Shown here piece after piece: positions 1 to 9,083 of a DNA stretch of 64,000 nt. Position numbers and translations under genes: made by a program. This DNA comes from Pseudonocardia sp. CNS-004 (lineage in GTDB: Bacteria; Actinomycetota; Actinomycetes; Mycobacteriales; Pseudonocardiaceae). The stretch spans positions 1 through 64,000 of the forward strand of contig MKJV01000085.1 of the NCBI GenBank assembly GCA_001942185.1, given 5' to 3'. Under the pieces are notes generated by a model. The model was not told the origin of the DNA. It worked only from the letters and a program-made list of their open reading frames with translations, and ran no database searches. Position 1 is the stretch's first letter. Each line of letters starts with the position of its first letter.

Positions 1-1477
1 AGCATCTCCGCGGCGAGGTCCGGTGCGCCGCGCCGCGCACGGCGCAGCGTCCATGAGTAGCCCGGTGGTCCCGGCCACGTCGCCCGCGTCGTCGGCGAGC
101 CGGCCCGGACCAGTGCGAGCCGCGCCCGCAGCCGCGGCTCCTCGCCACCGGGCGCTGCACGTCCACCAGCTGGGCCGCCCATTCCCGGTGCCCGGCGGCG
201 GCCGCGGCTCCGCCGCCGCCACCGTGCGCCGCGCCCGGTCCGGGCCGTGCGGCGTGAGCGCGGCGGCCCGTTCGAACGCGGCGGCCACCGTCTCCTGGCT
301 GCCGCGGTCGCGGGCTCGCAGGGCGCTGCGCTCCAGCGCGGCGGCCACCGACTCGTCCGGCCCGATGCTCGACGCCGCCAGGTGCCAGTTGCGCCGGTCG
401 TCGTCGTGCGCGCTGTCGAGCACGTCGGCGAGTGCCCGGTGCGCCGCCCGCTTCGCCGTGAGGGTCGCGGCGCCGTAGACGGCGGTCCGGATCAGCGGGT
501 GGTGGAATCCCATGCAGCCGTCGGAGAACATCACCAGCCGCTCGTGCTCCAGCACCTCCAGGTCGGCGGGCCCGGCGCCGAGCCGCGTGGCCGCGGCGAG
601 CACCACGCGGGTGTCGCAGGTGCCGTCGGCCGCTGCCACCAGCAGTGCGGTGCGGGCGGCGGGTGGCACGGCGGCGATCCGCGCGGCGAACTCCCGCTCG
701 ACGGGGCTGTGCGTCGGCACGACCCCACCGCGCCCGGCGTCGGGCGGCCCGAGCGGGTAGACCGGGGCCCGCCCGGCCCGGTGGGCCGCGGGCAGCTCGC
801 GCAGCGCGAGCGGGTTGCCCGCCGCTTCGCGCAGGAGCCGGTCCAGCACGGGCGCGGCAGGTCGCCCGCGCCTGCGGCGAGCAGCTCACGGGCGCTCGCG
901 TCGTCCAACCGGGGCAGGGTGAGCGCCGGCAGGCCGGCGCCGGGAAGTCCGGGGCCAGCCCGGTGCGCGCGGCGAACAGCAGCACGACCGACTCGCTGCC
1001 CAGCCTCCGCGCGGCGAACAGCAGGGCGTGGGCCGACGCGCGGTCGACCCAGTGCGCGTCGTCGAGCACGCACAGCACCGGGCGCTCGGCCGCCAGCTCG
1101 GCGAGCAGGCTGAGCACGGCGAGCCCCACGAGGAAGCGGTCGGGCGGCGGCCCGTCGGCCTCCCCGAGCGCCACGCGCAGCGCCCGTTCCTGCACGCCGG
1201 GAAGCCGGTCGAGCGCCTCGCAGGACTCGGCGAAGAGCGCGTGCAGCCCCGCGTAGGGCAGCTCCATCTCCGTCTCGACGCCGATCTGGACCAGCACGCG
1301 CATGTCCGTCGCCCGCAGCGTCGCGTGCGTGAGCAGTGTGGACTTGCCGATCCCGGCTTCGCCGCGCACCACGAGCGCGCCGCTGCGGCCGGCCCGGGCC
1401 GCCGCGAGCAGGTCGTCCACGACGGCCAGCTCGGCATCCCGGCCGTGCAGGGCGGGCACCGCGGAACCCCCGTTCAC
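1..1477 (-). CDS. AAA-ATPase transcriptional regulator, LuxR/MalT-like, partial and frame-broken
   Basis: N-terminal part of a large ATP-binding regulator that runs off the left edge. The GTG start at 1477 overlaps the stop of the MFS gene (GTGA), so the two are probably translationally coupled. About 45 residues in, a Walker A motif GEAGIGKS is clear, followed by a Walker B-like CVLDDAHWVD. The reading frame must be changed near 945, 865, 210, 150 and 105 to keep a continuous STAND/AAA-type protein, for example at DFPG-AGLPALTLPR. The breaks lie in G/C runs and look like sequencing deletions. Large regulators of this type normally end in a LuxR helix-turn-helix, which would lie outside the window. 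The family call is firm for the ATPase and inferred for the DNA-binding end. It may regulate the adjacent exporter. Confidence 0.7.
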   Translation of the reverse strand, partial: MNGGSAVPALHGRDAELAVVDDLLAAARAGRSGALVVRGEAGIGKSTLLTHATLRATDMRVLVQIGVETEMELPYAGLHALFAESCEALDRLPGVQERALRVALGEADGPPPDRFLVGLAVLSLLAELAAERPVLCVLDDAHWVDRASAHALLFAARRLGSESVVLLFAARTGLAPDFPAPACRRSPCPGWTTRAPVSCSPQARATCRARAGPAPARSGGQPARAARAARGPPGRAGPGLPARAARRRARWGRADAQPRRAGVRRADRRRATRRPHRTAGGSGRRHLRHPRGARRGHAARRRARRPGGAGARAAGDVLRRLHGIPPPADPDRRLRRRDPHGEAGGAPGTRRRARQRARRRPAQLAPGGVEHRAGRVGGRRAGAQRPASPRPRQPGDGGRRVRTGRRAHAARPGPGAAHGGGGGAAAAAGHREWAAQLVDVQRPVARSRGCGRGSHWSGPARRRRGRRGRDHRATHGRCAVRGAAHRTSPRRC

Positions 1478-2827
1478 GACCTGCGGGCCGGGACCAGCAG
1501 GACCGCCAGCCCGACCGCGACCCCGACGGTGATCATCACGATCCCGCTGCGGAAACCGGCCACCCCGCCACCGGCCGCCGTCCACGCGAGCGCGGACGCC
1601 GCAGGGGCGACCGTCATCGCGATCGTCCGGACCGTCATCCCGGCCCCGCCGGCCAGGCCCTCCGAGCCCGCCGGGGCGGCCGCGAGCATCGCCGCGTTGA
1701 TCGCCGGGTTGTAGAGCGCCGCGCCGACGCCGAGCACGACGAGCCGCCACGCCATGTCCCCCAGACCGGAGGTCTCGTCGAGCGTCAGCAGCAGGAGCAT
1801 CGCGACGACGCACACCGCGCTGCCGGCGATCGCCAGCACCCGGTTGCCGAACCGGTCGGCCAGCGCGCCCGCGGCGGCCGACAGCGGGGCCATCGCCCCG
1901 ACGAAGAACAGCAGCGCGACGCCCGTGAGGTTCGGGCCCGCCCGCAGCACGTCGGAGACGAAGTAGGGGAGGAGGAAGGCCACCAGCCCGCCCGTGAGCG
2001 ACACCATGAGCAGCGAGATCATCGTGATGCCGAACGCGGGCGTCCGCACGAGCCGAGCACCGGGCGGGACGAGGCCAGCCGCGACCACCACACCGCCAGC
2101 CCGACCGCGCCCGCCGCCAGCGCCGCGGCGACGAGCGGGCGCCCGTCGACCTGTTCGAAGGCCAGCAGCAGCACGGCCACCGCGCCACCCAGCAGCGCCG
2201 CCTCGCGGACCAGCGCCGCCGCGGGCCGCGGCAGCCCGCGGCCCGGGACGCGCGTGATCGTCCGCAGACCCACCCAGAGCACCGCCAGCACCACCGGCAG
2301 CTTCACCAGGAACACCGCACGCCAACCCCACGCCTCGGCGATGAGACCGCCCAGCGGGCGCCGGCCATCGACCCCACCGTCATGATCGTGATGACGAAGC
2401 CGATCGCGCGGCCCCGCTGCTCCCGCGCCACGCTGGTCGTGATGATCGGCATGTAGACCGCGACGATCAGCGCCCCCGCCGCGCCCTGCAGGAGGCGCCC
2501 GACCACGACGACCCAGAACGTGGGCGCCATGCCCACCAGCACGCTCGCGGCGCCGACCCCGATCATCGCGAGCGCGAACGCCGCCCGGACGTCCGCACCG
2601 TCCGACCAGCGCCCCGCCGGGATCGCGAGCGCCGCCATCGGCAGCGCGTACGCGAGCAGCACCCACGCCGTGACCGACGGAGCGACCGCGAGGTCGGCGC
2701 CGATCCCGGGCAGCGTCACGGCGGCGATGGTCATCTCCGACGTGACGACCAGCATCGCGAGCCCGAGCGCCACCACCGGCGCCCAGCTCGTGCGCCGGGG
2801 GCTCACCACCTCCGAGGTCATGATCAT
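1474..2827 (-). CDS. MFS drug-exporter family protein (two frame breaks)
   Basis: Major facilitator superfamily transporter of about 450 residues when repaired, predicted to sit in the cytoplasmic membrane and export small molecules by proton antiport. The start MIMTSE at 2827 follows a purine-rich GGAGGAAGG. Early helices include VTSEMTIAAVTLPGIGADL and the loop GRWSDGADVRAAF, and the C-terminal half shows LADRFGNRVLAIAG. The protein is split over three frames, with breaks near 2350 and 2065. The first frame is also open into the upstream reductase frame, giving a false fusion. The stop overlaps the next gene's GTG start. The Bmr/EmrB-like substrate class is inferred and the substrate is unknown. 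Confidence 0.82.
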
Positions 2828-2882
2828 CCCCACCTTCCTCCGGTTCGTCGCACCGACGCTAAGAGCTGAAGTTCGGTAGAGG

Positions 2883-3466
2883 TCAAGACGCGAGGTAGGG
2901 ATGCGCCGCCCGGGCCTCGCGCAGGCGCGGGCCCACCAGGCGAGCTGGTCGAGCATCGACTTCGCCGCCGCCGCGCACCCGTCCGGATCGACGGGACGCG
3001 CGTCCGGCCCGAAGCGGTCCCACGCCCCGTGGAAGCTGACGGTGTCGCGCACCGTCACCGCGTGCAGCTCGGCCAGGACACCGCGCAGGTGCTCCACGGC
3101 GCGCAGCCCGCCGGACATCCCGCCGTAGGACACGAACCCCACGGGCTTCGCCTGCCACTCGGTGAAGTGCCAGTCGATCAGCGTCTTCACCGGTGCGGGG
3201 TAGCTGTGGTTGTACTCCGGCGTCACCAGCACGAACGCATCCGCGGCCGCCAGGCGGGGTGTGACTGCCGCGACCGCGTTGGGCGTCGGCGTGCCGTACC
3301 CGGTGAGCCGGTCCGGCAGCGCGGCATCGGCCAGGTCCAGCACGTCGAGTTCCAGGTCGCCGCGCCCGCGGGCCTGCTCGACGAACCAGTCGCCGATAGT
3401 GGGACCGAACCGGCCCTCCCGCGTGCTGGCGATGACGACGGCCAGCCGCAGCGGCGTCGAGTCCAT
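2883..3466 (-). CDS. NADPH-dependent FMN reductase family protein (one frame break)
   Basis: Flavodoxin-fold NAD(P)H-dependent FMN reductase or quinone/azo reductase, about 194 residues, cytosolic. The N-terminus RLAVVIASTREGRFGPTIG is the flavin phosphate-binding region. The family motif TPEYNHSYPAPVKTLIDW and the glycine-rich SYGGMSGGLRAVEHLR follow. The ATG at 3466 has GAGAGGAG upstream. A frame break near 2925 separates the last residues, and in the repaired frame the protein ends AAHPYLAS. It lies 55 bp upstream of the MFS gene on the same strand, which suggests one stress or drug-response transcription unit. The electron acceptor cannot be told from sequence. Confidence 0.85.
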
Positions 3467-3530
3467 CGGATGCTCCTCTCGTCGATCGGTGCGACCGACG
3501 CTAGGAACGGGAGGCGGTGGCTCGAATCAG

Positions 3531-4037
3531 TCAGGTGACCGGGCCCGGAGCCCCCGCCTTGGCCCGGATGAGGTCCTCGACCGACTTCGGGAGGGTCGTC
3601 TCGAAGTCCAGCAGCTTCGCCCAGTCCGGCTCGACCGTGATCCGCACCATCCGGTCGTACAGCTCGCGCACCCCGGCCTCCCAGTCGTCGGCCAGCTCGG
3701 CGGGCGTGACCTTGCGGCCGGCCTCGACGTACTGGTCCGGCACCCCGTCGACGGTCTCGACGCTCGCGGCGCCCCGCACCAGCAGCACCCGCGGCGGCCA
3801 CGGCTCGATCGTGTCGATGGTGATCGCGACGCGCGGGTTGTGCTGCAGCGCCCGCACCTTCGCCGATGACGGCACGGTGAACATCACCAGCTGGGCACCG
3901 TTCCACACGAACCCGATCGGGATGACCCGCGGGTCGCCGTCCACGGCGGTGTACGCGAGCCGGGCCGGGGTCGACGAGGCCAGGAGCCTCTGCGAGATCG
4001 GCTTGCTCAGCACCTCGATGACGTCGCTGCGGTCCAT
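3531..4037 (-). CDS. Pyridoxamine 5'-phosphate oxidase (PPOX) family / F420-type split-barrel protein
   Basis: Intact 168-residue protein with the PPOX-like split-barrel pattern: an N-terminal helix SDVIEVLSKP, then ARLAYTAVDGDPRVIPIGFVW, VRALQHNPRVAITIDT and PRVLLVRGAASVET. Members bind FMN or F420 and reduce or oxidise small substrates; no specific reaction can be assigned. The start at 4037 has GGAGGCGACC upstream. It reads toward the reductase and MFS genes and may belong with them, although 64 bp separate it from the reductase start. Related actinobacterial proteins are often annotated as F420-dependent enzymes, which is a reasonable alternative name. Confidence 0.8.
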   Translation of the reverse strand: MDRSDVIEVLSKPISQRLLASSTPARLAYTAVDGDPRVIPIGFVWNGAQLVMFTVPSSAKVRALQHNPRVAITIDTIEPWPPRVLLVRGAASVETVDGVPDQYVEAGRKVTPAELADDWEAGVRELYDRMVRITVEPDWAKLLDFETTLPKSVEDLIRAKAGAPGPVT

Positions 4038-4146
4038 GGTCGCCTCCTGTCGTACGAACCCGTGTGGGAGGGGGACGGAGCCGGTGACGGGCTCTCGACG
4101 AGCTCGGTCGAATTGTGCTCCGGGTCACAGGCGTAGCGTCCGCGCT

Positions 4147-4646
4147 GTGGGGGAGCTGATCTCTCGTCCCGGCGTCCGGGTGGCCGCCCGCGTGCTGCTC
4201 GTCGACCCGGAGCAGCGGCTGCTGCTGTTCCAGGGGGTCGACCCGCACGTCCCGGACGAGACGTTCTGGTTCACCGCGGGCGGCGGGCTGGAACCGGGGG
4301 AGGAACTGCTCGCAGGCGCCGGCGGGAGCTGCACGAGGAGACCGGGCTGCGGCTGCCGCCGGACGGGATGGTGGGCCCGGTGTGGCTGCGCCGGGTGCGG
4401 TTCAGCTTCGAGGGCGTGGAGTACGACAGCGACGAGTGGTTCTTCCTCGCCACCCTGACCGGCCCGGCCGACGTCGACACGGCGGGCTTCACCGACCTGG
4501 AGAACCGCACCGTCCGCGGCCACCGCTGGTGGTCCGCCGATGATCTGCGCGCCACAACGGAGACGGTCTACCCGCTCCAGCTGGCCGAACTGCTCCCCGG
4601 CCTGCTGGCCGACGGCTGGGACGGCAACCTCCAGATGATCGACTGA
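4147..4646 (+). CDS. NUDIX hydrolase (one frame break)
   Basis: NUDIX-fold pyrophosphohydrolase of about 165 residues. The GTG start at 4147 begins VGELISRPGVRVAARVLLVD. The Nudix box is GGGLEPGEE, then (after a frame break near 4310) RRRELHEETGL, so the metal-binding REL-HEE-TG core is complete once repaired. The C-terminal half includes EYDSDEWFFLATL and HRWWSADDLR. The substrate is not predictable. The gene is divergent from the PPOX gene across about 110 bp. Confidence 0.85.
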
Positions 4647-4662
4647 GCCCTCTCCCTGTGAT

Positions 4663-4715
4663 GTCAGCAAAGCCACTTTCATGACGCCCGGCGTCAGTAG
4701 AGCCACTTTGCTGAC
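4663..4715. repeat. Two tandem imperfect palindromes
   Basis: Two 23-bp units at 4663-4685 and 4693-4715 share AGCCACTTT and are bounded by GTCA and TGAC. Each is an imperfect hairpin with arms close to GTCAGCAAAG and CTTTGCTGAC around a CCA loop. They begin 17 bp after the NUDIX stop. They may act as a terminator or belong to a dispersed intergenic repeat. Confidence 0.6.
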
Positions 4716-4984
4716 GTCGTTCTGAGGCTTCTGCCCGGGCATCGTGGCCATGGTCGTTTTGAGAAGTGCGCCACCGCTGAGCGGACCGTGCTGATGTACG
4801 GCTCGCGGCGATCATCGGCCACCGGACCGTCCGAGAAGTACGTCAGCGCATCCGGCGGGACAGAGGTGTGCTGTTCGGAGCGATCAACCCACCTCGGTCG
4901 CCGATGTGGGCAGCCCACTTCCGGCCGCCCACCTGGCACACTCCGGACCGATCACCTTCCGTCGTCGACTGGGAGCGGAGCGAC

Positions 4985-5830
4985 GTGGCCGCAGGCAACG
5001 GGGCAATCGTGCGACGGCTGCACCTCGGCCGGATCCTGAGGGAGCTACGGGAGCACGCCGGGCTGTCGCTCGAGGTCGCGGCGCCCGCCCTCGACTGGTC
5101 GAGCAGCAAGCTGAGCCGGATCGAGAACGGCCGCCAGGGCGTGGACGTCCACGGCGTGCGCACGATGATGGACATCTACGGCGTCGGCGGGCCGCAGTGG
5201 GACGAGTTGCTCGACCTCACGCGCTCCGCGTCCACGAAGGGCTGGTGGCGCGCCTTCGGCCTGGACGACAAGGGCTATGTCCCGCTGGAGGCGGAGGCCA
5301 CGCTGGTCCGCGACGCAAACCCCGCCTTCGTTCCCGGGCTGCTGCAGACGGATGCGTATGCGATGGCGGTATTCGGGGCGGTGCTCGACCGCCGGACCCG
5401 GATCGAGGTGGACGACCTCACCGCGATCCGGACCAGGCGCCAGCAGCGGCTGACGTCGGCGGAGGATCCGCTCGACCTGGTAGCGGTCGTCGACGAGGCA
5501 GTGTTGCGGCGCCCTGTCGGTGGGCCCGAGGTGATGCGCGCGCAACTCGCGCGTCTCGTCGAGGCCTCGGCGTGGAACCGGGTCACGCTGCAGGTGCTCC
5601 CGTTGAGCCTCGGCGCGCACCCTGGGCTGTCGGCGGCCTTCACCGTGCTCACGTTCGGCGACATCGATTTCGGCGACATCGTCTACGTAGAGCACCCCGT
5701 CGGCGCGGTGCACATCAGCAAGAAGAGCGAGGTGGCCATGGCTACACTCACGTTCGACCGGCTGCGGTCGCTCGCGTTGGACCCCGACGAGTCGGTGGCG
5801 CTGATCCAGCGGGTGGCTGCGGAGACCTAG
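4985..5830 (+). CDS. XRE-family regulator, Scr1/DUF5753 type
   Basis: Helix-turn-helix protein of about 281 residues with a C-terminal DUF5753 domain, the Scr1-type antitoxin-like regulators abundant in actinomycetes. The HTH lies near residues 15-70: LGRILRELREHAGLSLEVAA, then SSSKLSRIENGRQGV. The DUF5753 region shows FVPGLLQTDAYA, TAIRTRRQQRL and VTLQVLPLSLGAHPGL. The GTG at 4985 was chosen because GGGAGCGGAG lies upstream and the family normally begins just before the HTH. The frame is open back to 4868 (ATG), so a longer form is possible. The DUF397 partner follows after 13 bp. The pair probably acts as a small developmental or toxin-antitoxin-like module. Confidence 0.88.
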   Translation: MAAGNGAIVRRLHLGRILRELREHAGLSLEVAAPALDWSSSKLSRIENGRQGVDVHGVRTMMDIYGVGGPQWDELLDLTRSASTKGWWRAFGLDDKGYVPLEAEATLVRDANPAFVPGLLQTDAYAMAVFGAVLDRRTRIEVDDLTAIRTRRQQRLTSAEDPLDLVAVVDEAVLRRPVGGPEVMRAQLARLVEASAWNRVTLQVLPLSLGAHPGLSAAFTVLTFGDIDFGDIVYVEHPVGAVHISKKSEVAMATLTFDRLRSLALDPDESVALIQRVAAET

Positions 5831-5843
5831 CGGACGGAGCGAG

Positions 5844-6056
5844 GTGCGCCGTGGACCTCAGCAGGACCGGTGGCGCACCAGCAGCTTCAGCAACAGCGAC
5901 GGCGGCAACAACTGCGTCGAGGTCGCCTTCCTCCCCGGTGGTGAGGTCGCGGTGCGCGACACGAAGGCGCGGTCCCGGGCGTCGCACCACCACACCGCTG
6001 CGGCGTGGGACGCATTCCTGGTGGGCGTGCGGGCCGGGGAGTTCGACCCGAGCTAG
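5844..6056 (+). CDS. DUF397 domain protein
   Basis: Small protein of about 70 residues with the DUF397 signature WRTSSFSNSDGGNNCVEVAF followed by VAVRDTKARSRASH. DUF397 proteins almost always follow an XRE/DUF5753 gene, as here, and are thought to be its partner, with no enzymatic role shown. The GTG at 5844 keeps the frame open, but a second GTG at 5851 would give the more typical N-terminus VDLSR if one base is missing near 5868. The true start is therefore unsettled. Confidence 0.85.
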   Translation: MRRGPQQDRWRTSSFSNSDGGNNCVEVAFLPGGEVAVRDTKARSRASHHHTAAAWDAFLVGVRAGEFDPS

Positions 6057-6421
6057 CGGCCCCCGCCGCGTTCCGTTTCCGCTGATCATGGTCGCTTCCC
6101 AGAGGTCGGATGCGCTTCTGCGGAACGCACCCGGGCCGGACGGTTCGGTGAGCGTCCCGGCTCCCGCACCGAGCAGCACACCAGCGCACCTGACACGACC
6201 CCCATGTACTGCTGACCTCCGATGATCAGCTCGGGCAGCACGCCACGGCGCTCACGACGACCACGGAGTGCGACTCACGCAGATCATGCAGCCGGGGATC
6301 GGTCACAGGCGCTCGCCGAACGAGCGGGCGCGCGGCGGGCGCATCCAGGCTGTGGCCATCACCTGACGGCGGCGCCCCAACCTCGACGCCTCCGAGGTGG
6401 TCGTCGGGAGGGAAACCACCT
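6057..6421. other. Intergenic stretch with no convincing gene
   Basis: About 365 bp between the DUF397 stop and the coding part of the PQQ-repeat protein. One plus frame is open from the TGA at 6191 into the downstream protein but holds no ATG or GTG before 6533, and its residues match no family I recognise. It may contain the damaged N-terminus of the PQQ gene. Confidence 0.4.
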
Positions 6422-7638
6422 CCTGACGGCGAGGGACGCGATGGGCCGAACGGTCAGCTCGATCCGAACGATGACAAGACGCGGCGCCTGAGCCGCCGGT
6501 CCTGGCTCGCGATCGCCGGGGGCGCGGGGCTGGTGGCCGTCGGTGGGTATGCGATGGCCGGCGGGCTCAGATCTCCGGGTCCGAAGTGGATCGCTCCGCT
6601 ACCCGCGGAGGGCGGGTACGGGTCTGGCGCGGCGGATGACAGCACCTTCTACTTCTACGTCCGCGACGAGCGCGGACCCGAATCCGTGCTGGCCCTGGAC
6701 GGCGCAACGGGCGTGCGGCGTTGGAACGTGCGCCTCGACACGCCGTCGAGCGGGGACGTACGCGTGATCCCGGCCGGCGAGGCCCTGGTCGTCGGTACGA
6801 GCGACTTCGTGTCGGTGCACGACACGGCGACCGGCAGGTCGCGGTGGCAGATCCCGCGGTCCCGCTGGTCGGACCCCTCGGGCGACCCGTCGCCCACCAT
6901 CGCCGTCGGCGCAGCGGAGGGCGTCGTCGTGATGAGGTCCGGCTACGGGTTCGTCGCGCTGGACGTCCGGACGGGCGACCTGCTGTGGGAGGCGCAGCTC
7001 CGGTCTCCGGAGAACTCGCGCAAGACCTCGGCCGAGGTGGTGATCCACAACGGAATGTGCATCGCGGTGAACGCCCACTCCCTCAGGACGGAGGCAGGCC
7101 TCCACTCCGAGACCTGGGTCGATGCCTGGGACCTGCGGACCGGACAGCCGGTGTGGAGCACGAGCACCGACGTCGAGGAGAGCTTCGGCTCGGCCGCCAT
7201 GCGGATCCACCCGAGCGGCGACCGTGTGGTCGTCGCCAGCGTCCTCGAGGGGAGCCTCGTGCTGGAAGCGGCGACCGGTCGGCGGCTCTCGAAGACCGGG
7301 GCCGTCGGCGCCGTCGTCGGTGACGTGCTCGTGGACCTCGATGGGAGTCCGACCTCCGGGACGGTGACGGGGGTCGACCTGGCCGACGGTTCCATGCTCT
7401 GGACGGTGAGCCTCGGATCGTCGGAGTGGAGCCCGGATTTCCACACCGTCGGCGGTGACGGCCTCGTGTACGTCTGGGGGTCCGGGGGAACCCGGTGGTC
7501 GCTCTCGACGCGGCGTCGGGTTCGACCCGATGGACCTACGGCGGGCAGTACGACGACGGAGCAGCGGTCATCGCTGCCCACGGCCGTGCGGTCTACCTCG
7601 TGGCCGGGGAGCGGATCGAGGCGTTCACCATCACGTGA
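6422..7638 (+). CDS. PQQ-like beta-propeller repeat protein, probably exported, start uncertain
   Basis: Eight-bladed PQQ/WD-like propeller protein. Blades show VLALDGATGVRRWNV, VSVHDTATGRSRWQI, FVALDVRTGDLLWEAQL and VDAWDLRTGQPVWS, and the last blade is VALDAASGSTRWTYGG. In frame just upstream of the first GTG (6533) lies RRLSRRSWLAIAGGAGLVAV, a twin-arginine-like motif plus hydrophobic segment, so the exported form must start before 6482. No start codon is visible in that frame, which implies an upstream frame break or a lost N-terminal domain (kinase-PQQ fusions are common in actinomycetes). A second break near 7490 precedes the C-terminus EAFTIT. Ligand unknown. Confidence 0.65.
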
Positions 7639-7647
7639 CCGGCCGGC

Positions 7648-9083
7648 TCAGCGCAGGTACGCCTCCAACCCCACGCGCCCGCCCTCGCGCCCGAACCCGC
7701 TCTCCCGGTACCCGCCGAACGGGGCCGTGGGGTCGAACCGGTTGAAGGTGTTCGTCCAGACGACCCCGGCCCGCACGCGCTGGGCCGTCCACATCGCCTT
7801 GGAGCCCTTCTCCGTCCAGATCCCGGCGGAGAGGCCGTAGGGCGTGTTGTTGGCCTTCGCGACCGCCTCGTCGGGGGTGCGGAAGGTCAGCACGGAGAGC
7901 ACCGGGCCGAAGATCTCCTCGCGCGCCACGCGCATGGTCTGCTCCACGCCGGAGAACACGGTGGGCGGGAAGAAGAGGCCGCGTTCGGGCAGCGGGCAGG
8001 AGCTGGTCCAGCGCCGGGCGCCTCGGCGTCGCCCGCTGCCGCGAGGTCGACGATCTTGTCCAGTTGGGGGCGGGAGTTGATCGCGCCGACGTCGGTGTTC
8101 TTGTCCAGCGGGTCGCCGACGCGCAGCGTCTCGATCCGGGCGTGCAGCAGCTCCATGAACTCCTGCTCGATCGACTCCTGCACGAGCAGCCGGGAACCGG
8201 CGCAGCAGACGTGGCCCTGGTTGAAGAAGATCCCGTCGACGACACCGTCGACCGCCTGGTCCAGCGGCGCGTCGTCGTAGACGATGTTGGCGGCCTTGCC
8301 GCCCAGCTCGAGGGTGAGCCGCCGGCCGGTGCCGGCGAGCCTGCGCTGGATCTCCTTGCCGACGTCGGTGGAGCCGGTGAAGGCCACCTTGTCCAGGCCG
8401 TCGTGGCCCACCACCGCGGCGCCGACGTCCCCGGCTCCGGGCAGCACGTTGAGCACGCCCGGCGGGAGTCCGGCGTCGGCGGCGATCTCGGCGAGCACGA
8501 GCGCGGTGAGCGGGGTGGTCTCGGCGGGCTTGAGCACGATCGTGTTGCCGCACGCCAACGCCGGGCCGATCTTCCAGGCGGCCATCAGCAGCGGGAAGTT
8601 CCACGGGATCACCGACCCGACCACGCCGACCGGCCGCGGGTCCGGGCCGAGACCCGCGTACCCCAGCTTGTCGGCCCAGCCGGCGTGGTGGAACAGGTGC
8701 GCCGACGCCGTGGGCACGTCGACGTCGCGGGACTCGCGGATCGGCTTGCCGTTGTCGAGCGTCTCCAGCACGGCGAGCTCGCGGGCCCGCTCCGCCACCA
8801 CGCGCGCGATGCGGAACAGGTACTTCGCGCGCTCCGCGCCGGGCATCGGGCCCCACACCTGCTCGTACGCGCGGCGTGCCGCGGCCACGGCCCGGTCGAC
8901 GTCCTCGGTGCTCGCCGTGCCGACCTCGGCGAGCACCTCCTCGGTGGCCGGGTTCAGGGTCTTCAACGGCTCGCCGCCGCCGTCGACGAACTCCCCGTCG
9001 ACGAACGGGCGGTAGGCGGGCTTGAGGTTCGCGAGCGCGGCCGACTCGGGCGCGGGCGCGTACTCCCAGGACGGCGCTGCCAT
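7648..9083 (-). CDS. Aldehyde dehydrogenase family protein (one frame break)
   Basis: NAD(P)-dependent aldehyde dehydrogenase of about 478 residues. Visible motifs are the cofactor-site PWNFPLLMAAWKIGPALACG and LKPAETTPLTAL, FTGSTDVGKEI, the general base in LELGGKAANIVYDD, the catalytic cysteine in NQGHVCCAGSR, and EEIFGPVLSVL. The frame breaks near 7990-8030, between DLAAAGDAEAPGA and GLFFPPTVFSGVE. The ATG at 9083 overlaps the deoC stop by one base (TGATG), so the two are coupled. Following deoxyribose-phosphate aldolase, this enzyme probably oxidises acetaldehyde or a similar product of deoxyribose breakdown. That link is inferred from context. Confidence 0.9.

Noticed and set aside
2303..3466. 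A 387-residue fusion of FMN reductase and MFS N-terminus
   Set aside because: The two lie in one frame only because of a frame break near 2925. The reductase has its own stop at 2883 in the neighbouring frame, and the MFS gene has its own start and ribosome-binding site at 2827.
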